A stretch of 64,000 nt of DNA, taken from NCBI RefSeq assembly GCF_023159225.1, contig NC_063172.1, forward strand, positions 35,716,832-35,780,831. The letters run 5' to 3'. Source of the DNA: Perognathus longimembris pacificus. Lineage: Eukaryota > Chordata > Mammalia > Rodentia > Heteromyidae. The translations under genes were made by a program, and so were the position numbers. The notes under the pieces are model-generated. The model was given only the letters and a program-made list of their open reading frames with translations. It searched no databases and had not been told where the DNA came from. This document shows positions 58,763 to 64,000 of this stretch, piece by piece. Numbering within the stretch: the stretch's first letter is position 1; the number at the start of each line of letters is the position of its first letter.

Positions 58763-59029
58763 GGGGCTGGGGATATGGCCTAGTGGCAAGAGTGCCTGCC
58801 TCATATACATGAGGCCCTGGGTTCAATTCCCCAGCACCACATATACAGAAAATGGCCAGAAGTGGCGCTGTGGCTCACGTGGCAGAGTGCTAGCCTTGAG
58901 CAAGAAGAAGCCAGGGACAGTGCTCAGGCCCTGAGTCCAAGCCCCAGGACTGGCCAAAAAAAATAAAAAAATAAAAAAAAATAATAAAAAAATAAAAATA
59001 ATAGAAGAAAATAAAAATAATAGAAGAGG
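58763..59029 (+). mobile_element. ID-dimer SINE with expanded tail and tandem target copies
   Basis: GGGGCTGGGGATATGGCCTA to GGACTGGCC, then an AAAT-rich tail. AAAATAATAGAAGA occurs at 58749-58762 and twice downstream at 58995-59008 and 59014-59027. Confidence 0.93.
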
Positions 59030-59265
59030 CAAGTGTCAGTGTCTTATGCCTGTAAGCCTAGCTGAGATCTGAGGATTGCTGTTAGAAGCCAGCCCAGGGT
59101 GAGAATCTGATCTCCAATTAATCACCAAAATGCTGAAAACGGAGCTGTGGCTCAAGTGATAAGAGTCCCAGCCTTGCACAAAAATTTAAAGGACAGCTTC
59201 CAGGCCTTGAGTTGAAGCCTCAGTACTTGAACTGCACACACACACACAAACACACACACACACTA
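59030..59265 (+). repeat. B1-ID composite SINE with (CA)n tail
   Basis: GTCTTATGCCTGTAAGCCTA, TCTCCAATTAATCACCAAAA, GGAGCTGTGGCTCAAGTGAT, and a CA tail at 59236-59263. Confidence 0.85.
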
Positions 59266-59269
59266 TAAT

Positions 59270-60197
59270 AATAATAAATATCGTGCTGACTACTAAATAC
59301 AAAAATTCTATAGTTAACACTAGATGTGAGCACCAATATATTATAAAAGACAATTTAATTGTAAATGCTATTTTTAAGAGTTATAACTTTATATGCAGAA
59401 ACAATAAATGATTTAAACAATAGGTAAACCCCACTGAGAGACTGAATCCAATACTGGAAATGGAAGATGGGAGACATTTCTTTTGTACTTGATTTGTTCT
59501 GCAAATAAAGAATAAGGTTGGGCCTAAATAAGTAAATACTCACTTTTGGGAGAAGAGAAAAACAAAAGGAAAGGCAGTTAAGATAAATGACCACATGCAA
59601 ATAGCCTGTGGGGGAGGGGAGAGAGGAACAATGTAGAACTGAGGTATATGAGGGAAATGAATAGACCAGGTTTAAAAAAGATCATGCTAAGAGAACTGAA
59701 AAAAGACTGACAGACCATGACTAAAAGTAATTAGGCTAAGGGATTTTAATAACCACTTCCATCTGTATATAGTCATATTTCTCAGCATGAGCTATGGCTA
59801 TGTGAGAGATGGCAGTCATTTTTAATAATGAATGATTTCAGTTCCAATAGGATTCCAGCTGGAAATCCAGTTCTAATATGCAGGGTAATAACAAGAGGAA
59901 CCAACCAAGAGTTTCAGGTTTACCTCAGCAAAATGTGTGTAATATTACATGTTTAATATGTAAATGTAAATGTGTAATATTAACATGTTTCACAAGTTAC
60001 TTTCAAGACAAATTAAAATGTTTCACATAAAATAACAAGCCCTATTTTAGAACATTACCATTAGTATGAATTGAAAACCCTTTGTACAACTACTTGAAGG
60101 TAATACAACAGTTTTAAATAATTAAAATATCACAGTTATCAAAGACAACCCAGTTTATTATCAAGAACTTAGTCCTGAGTCCTGAGTCATCCAAGTT
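59270..60197. other. Intergenic, unassigned
   Basis: No supported feature. TAATATTACATGTTTAATAT-type AT-rich sequence near 59940. Confidence 0.4.
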
Positions 60198-60210
60198 AGA
60201 GCTGACTTCT

Positions 60211-60310
60211 GTTTGTCTTTTTTTTTTTTTTTTTTTTTGGTCCTGGGGATCGAACCCAGGACGTTGCACTTGCTAGGCAAGGGCTTTGCCACTGAGCTAC
60301 ATCCCAGCCC
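60211..60310 (-). mobile_element. ID monomer SINE, young, with target duplication
   Basis: Poly(T), GGTCCTGGGGATCGAACCCA to CTACATCCCAGCCC. AGAGCTGACTTCT is exact at 60198-60210 and 60311-60323. It has no right half. Confidence 0.94.
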
Positions 60311-60424
60311 AGAGCTGACTTCTATATATTCCCAGTCTCCATGACCGGGCATCTGTACCCTGCCTCCCTTGTGCTCTTGATTAGCCTTTTGGCTTCTACT
60401 GCTGATATCACATCCTGTGCTTTC

Positions 60425-60720
60425 TTTTTATTGTTATTGCACAGAGAGGTTACAGTTATATAAGTCAGGTAATAAGTACATTTTATTTTGAACAGTGTCA
60501 CCTCTTCCCTCATTTTCCCCCAGTTTTCCCTCCCAGCCTCTCTCCCAAAAGTTGTATAGTACATTTTCCAACATAGTGTCTAGTGAGTATCCCTGATGCA
60601 TTTTTTCACCATTTGACCCCCACTTTTGTGTTCTCCCTACTCCTCCCCCAAACAGATAAATGTACATACAAGACAAAAGGTACAGAAAAAAGTGACAAAG
60701 GAGGGAGGAGAAAAAAACCA
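60425..60720 (-). mobile_element. L1-type 3' end
   Basis: CAGAGAGGTTACAGTTATAT, a CT-rich tract, AAAAGTTGTATAGTACATTT, then ATGTACATACAAGACAAAAG, matching the reverse of the 31015 copy. Confidence 0.62.
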
Positions 60721-60724
60721 AGAA

Positions 60725-61985
60725 ACAAAATAACAAAACAACAAAAAAAACCCTCTTATTTCCATTTCTTTGCTTTGATAAACATCATTTTACATGATTG
60801 TGTGTCGATAGCTATGGAGCCTCTGTGAGTTTAGTACAACTTCACTGATCTCTAGCACCTTAGGAGTCCATGGTAATCCTTTCTCCACAGGAGTAATGTC
60901 TTCATGAACAAAGTTACTGTTCTTCTAATTCTGAACTGTAATTCCTCTAGATTCCTTTGCTTCTGTGCTTCAGCAACTAGACAGAATGCCCTTTCCTACT
61001 GATATGATCTGAAACAAGCTTGTTTTCTTTGACCACTGGCACAGTGCCAGCTTCCCTATTTAACAGCTTGCCCTCTTGCTAGGTTTTGGTGCCCTATTTT
61101 TCCTATTCAAACTAATTAGCGTTTCTCATGATTCTCAGAATCCAGCCAGTCTAAGTGATGGCATAGGAACCATAAAGATGTTTCCTGAGGTAAGAAATCA
61201 AGTTGGGTCAGACAGTTCAACAGCAGTATTTACCTTACTGCACAGGCTTCTTTGTGAAGAAAGAGACTATGGCAAACTGTAGTTTAAACCATGAGCTTTA
61301 TAACATTTTAATGGTAGTGGGAAGAAGTACTTTTCTTTCTAATTCTCTTTCTCAGCCTGTAGTCACATCTCCTCCCCATGTAGTGATTATATTTCTTCTC
61401 TTTCCTTCCCTTTCTTACTCCTTGCTTCTCTTTCTTGTCTTTTACACCCCCCCCCCAACTCTCTATGACCCTTATACTTTTGCTTATCCAACAGGCTCCC
61501 GTTTCTCTCTGGAATGTCAGCACCTCTGTGAGATCTTTTCTCGCATTAGGTTCCATCTTCTCCATGGTGCATGCAGGAAAAGTCAAGACATGGGACAGGT
61601 GTATTTATACAACGGGATAAGAACATAATGGTATACAAAGCTAAAAAGAATACTTGCATTTTTCATATATTAATATGGGAAGATCTCCAGAATAGATAAC
61701 TAGACAAAAATAAGATGCAGAAAAGCATGTATACAATTATCCTACTTATATAAATAAAAAAGATACACAAACTTCATTCATTATATTCATTTAGAGGAAG
61801 GCGAGAGTAAACAAATGGACACAGTTTTTGAAGCTTTGGAAAGAGTTCTAGGATCCCCAGAATTAGAAACAAAAAGTTTGATCCAGCAGTTCCTCCCCCA
61901 TTAACAGAAATGATATTGTAGTGTTGTTGCTTCAACATTTTCAATAACAAAAATAAATTGAGATTGTTCTACTTTCTCACATTAC
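60725..61985. other. Intergenic, unassigned
   Basis: 61600-61790 may be an old LINE fragment. The overlapping open frames at 61203-61628 carry no recognisable domain. Confidence 0.35.
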
Positions 61986-62115
61986 CAGGCATGATGCACA
62001 CATCTATATTCCTAGCACTAGAGAGGCTGAGACAAGAAGATAGCAAACTTGAGGCCAATCTGGGCAACAGTTTTAGGCCAGCCTGAGCTACATAGCAAAA
62101 CCTTGTCTAAAAGAA
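61986..62115 (+). repeat. B1 SINE
   Basis: CACATCTATATTCCTAGCAC, GAGGCTGAGACAAGAAGATA and AGCCTGAGCTACATAGCAAA, then a GGAGAA tail to about 62170. Confidence 0.85.
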
Positions 62116-62170
62116 AGGAAGAGAAAGTAGAGGAGAAGGACAAGGAGAAGGAAGAAGAAAGAAGAAGAAA

Positions 62171-63308
62171 AGTGATAAAGGGTGAGGGATAGAGAGAAGC
62201 CTTCTTTGGCTCATGCCTGACCCCATCCCCAAATCTTCACCCTCAGTTAGAAGGGCAGCATCTTCAAATCCAACTTTGACTCCCTCACCTTCTTTGAGTA
62301 ATAAGGACTTGTGACTATCCACATGGCTAATACAGCATAATCTTTCCATCTGAATTCCTTAGCCAAGCCTCAGCTTTTCCTCTGATATGTAAATTAATAC
62401 AGTCACAGGTTCGGGAATTAGCATATGAACATCTTTGGTGGCTATTTTTCTACCTACCATAAAAGAAGTTCCCTATACCAGTACAAAAAGGAAGCCCTCT
62501 CTGAGGGCTTTTACAGATTTGTATAATTTGTCCAGTCATGGACTAGTCAATACAGAAATTTTATCAAATAAAAGTCTCAAAGCTTAATATCTTGAGATAA
62601 AGTAAATTACTTTCTTGAAAATTAGGTGGAAATCATTCTGGATTTCTGCTAGAACAATGATTGGTAGAATATCAATTTGTCATCGATCTAAGTTTGTGGT
62701 TAATTTGTTATAATATCAGTAGGAAACTAATACCATCTTACGTATTTTACTCTTCACAAATAATAGTATATCTTAATAAAAAGCCTCTTCTATCAGTCAG
62801 GCAAGTATGATTACAGCTTTGTGTAGTCAGTTTTGCTAGTCTAATAAGTTAATATTAACAAGAATGGCCAGGGTGCTTGATGAGACTTTAATGAGGCTGA
62901 TAATCAGTTGACAGCTCAAGGTCAGATTGAGTATGGAGACATATCCTCAAGTGTCAGATGACTGAAATAGGATAATAGTTTGAGAGTGAATGAGTGTTCA
63001 ATAAGAATCAAAGGATCCAGGAGGGAAATGGCACCCTGCTAAACTTATTAGTCATTCTGAGAAAGAATGAGGTAAGATCAAAGAACAATTTGCTATTTCA
63101 TGGGCTACAAATGATAGACTATAGAGAAAGATATACAGAGGCAGCAGATTGACTCATGTAAGGAAGGACTTCAGAAGAACAGATCCCTCCTGACCAATAC
63201 CTCAGGGGTCAATGTCAATGTTCTATCAGAAAAGAGCAGTTTATACTTCTCTGACAGACAAAAGAGTAATATAACAAATATCAAGAGAAGCAAGTTCCTT
63301 TTTATATT
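62171..63308. other. Intergenic, unassigned
   Basis: No supported gene or repeat. Confidence 0.4.
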
Positions 63309-63540
63309 TTGGCCAATTTTAGAGCTTGAATTCAGGGACCTGGACAAGGTCCTAGAGCTTTTGTGCTCAAGTCTAGCATTCTACCACGAGAACCATAGCC
63401 CTACTTCCAGATTTTTGCTGGTTAATTGGTGATAAGACTCTCTCATGGACTTTCCTGCCAGGACTGGCTTTGAACAGTGTCCCTCACATCTCAGCTTCCT
63501 GCAGAGCTAGGATTACATACAGGGGCCACCAGCTCCTAGT
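63309..63540 (-). repeat. B1-ID composite SINE
   Basis: GGCCAATTTTAGAGCTTGAA, CTACCACGAGAACCATAGCC, then TTTCCTGCCAGGACTGGCTT and AGCTAGGATTACATACAGGG. Confidence 0.82.
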
Positions 63541-64000
63541 AGCAAGTTCTTTAGAACTCTCCCTATATGTTTGTTGATTCATTAGGAATTCCAACTCATA
63601 CTGTAATTGACAAATCTCCAAATCTTAATAGCTTAACACAATAAAATTAATCTCGTGTTCACAAAACTGGTATCCTCAGTGGTCAGCTCTAGTGTCGCCA
63701 TAACTTCCTTCTTACTTCATTTTCAGCATGTGCCTCCTAGCAGTCTCCTATTGGTCACCTTCCAGCTCAGAGGGAGAAAATACATGGAGGTTCCTGGAAG
63801 GGAGACTTGTGTTCAGGTAGATAAGTAGTCCTCATCCCTTCTACTTAGCTTCCACTGGACATAGGATTACAGCTAAGTGAAAAGATAGCAGGGAAATGTA
63901 GTTTTCTGGGTATCCCAAGAGGAAATAAGAACAGATTTTTATTGAGAAATTTGAAAAATACGAATTATAATTAAAATGTTAAAGATGAACTTCCTTACCA

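Noticed and set aside
61203..61628. 141-codon plus-strand open frame with antisense overlapping frames
   Set aside because: Low-complexity, pyrimidine-rich, with no domain, and the same DNA is open in several frames.

Overview
This is mammalian nuclear DNA, almost certainly from a non-murid rodent. It is AT-rich, has long introns with GT-AG splice sites and one CpG island, and is packed with B1 (7SL-derived), ID (tRNA-derived), B1-ID fusion and ID-dimer SINEs plus L1 fragments. The ID-dimer and B1-ID composites resemble elements I recall from Geomyoidea (kangaroo rats, pocket mice). That assignment is inference, because no species-specific gene marker is visible.

Two protein-coding genes are readable, both on the minus strand and in the same order and orientation as OTUD6B-LRRC69 on human 8q21.3. 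OTUD6B is complete: seven coding exons between 53260 and 36470 join, with consistent phases and GT-AG borders, into a 293-residue OTU deubiquitinase with Asp, Cys and His of the catalytic centre present. LRRC69 is partial: coding exons 1-4 lie at 22276-2054 and encode residues 1-193 of a leucine-rich-repeat protein. Its remaining exons lie beyond the low-coordinate end of the window. I see no lesion in either gene.

Layout from high to low coordinate: 53.7-64 kb is intergenic and repeat-rich, upstream of OTUD6B. 52.9-53.66 kb is the CpG-island promoter, with NRF1, inverted CCAAT and CRE/ATF-like motifs. 36.5-53.3 kb is OTUD6B, with an L1 ORF2 fragment just inside intron 4. 34.3-36.5 kb is the probable OTUD6B 3' UTR, with several poly(A)-signal candidates. 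22.3-34.3 kb is intergenic. 2.05-22.28 kb is LRRC69 exons 1-4. 1-2.05 kb is LRRC69 intron 4.

Most other open frames are chance or repeat-derived. I found no operon, CRISPR, integron, defence locus or other undescribed multi-gene system. The notable items are in the mobile-element record: an ID-dimer SINE family with 18 copies, several with intact target-site duplications; a trimeric copy inserted as one unit; a dimer plus monomer pair inside one duplication; a small independent ID monomer; a recurrent L1-type 3' end; and two L1 insertions within 16-75 nt of splice donors.
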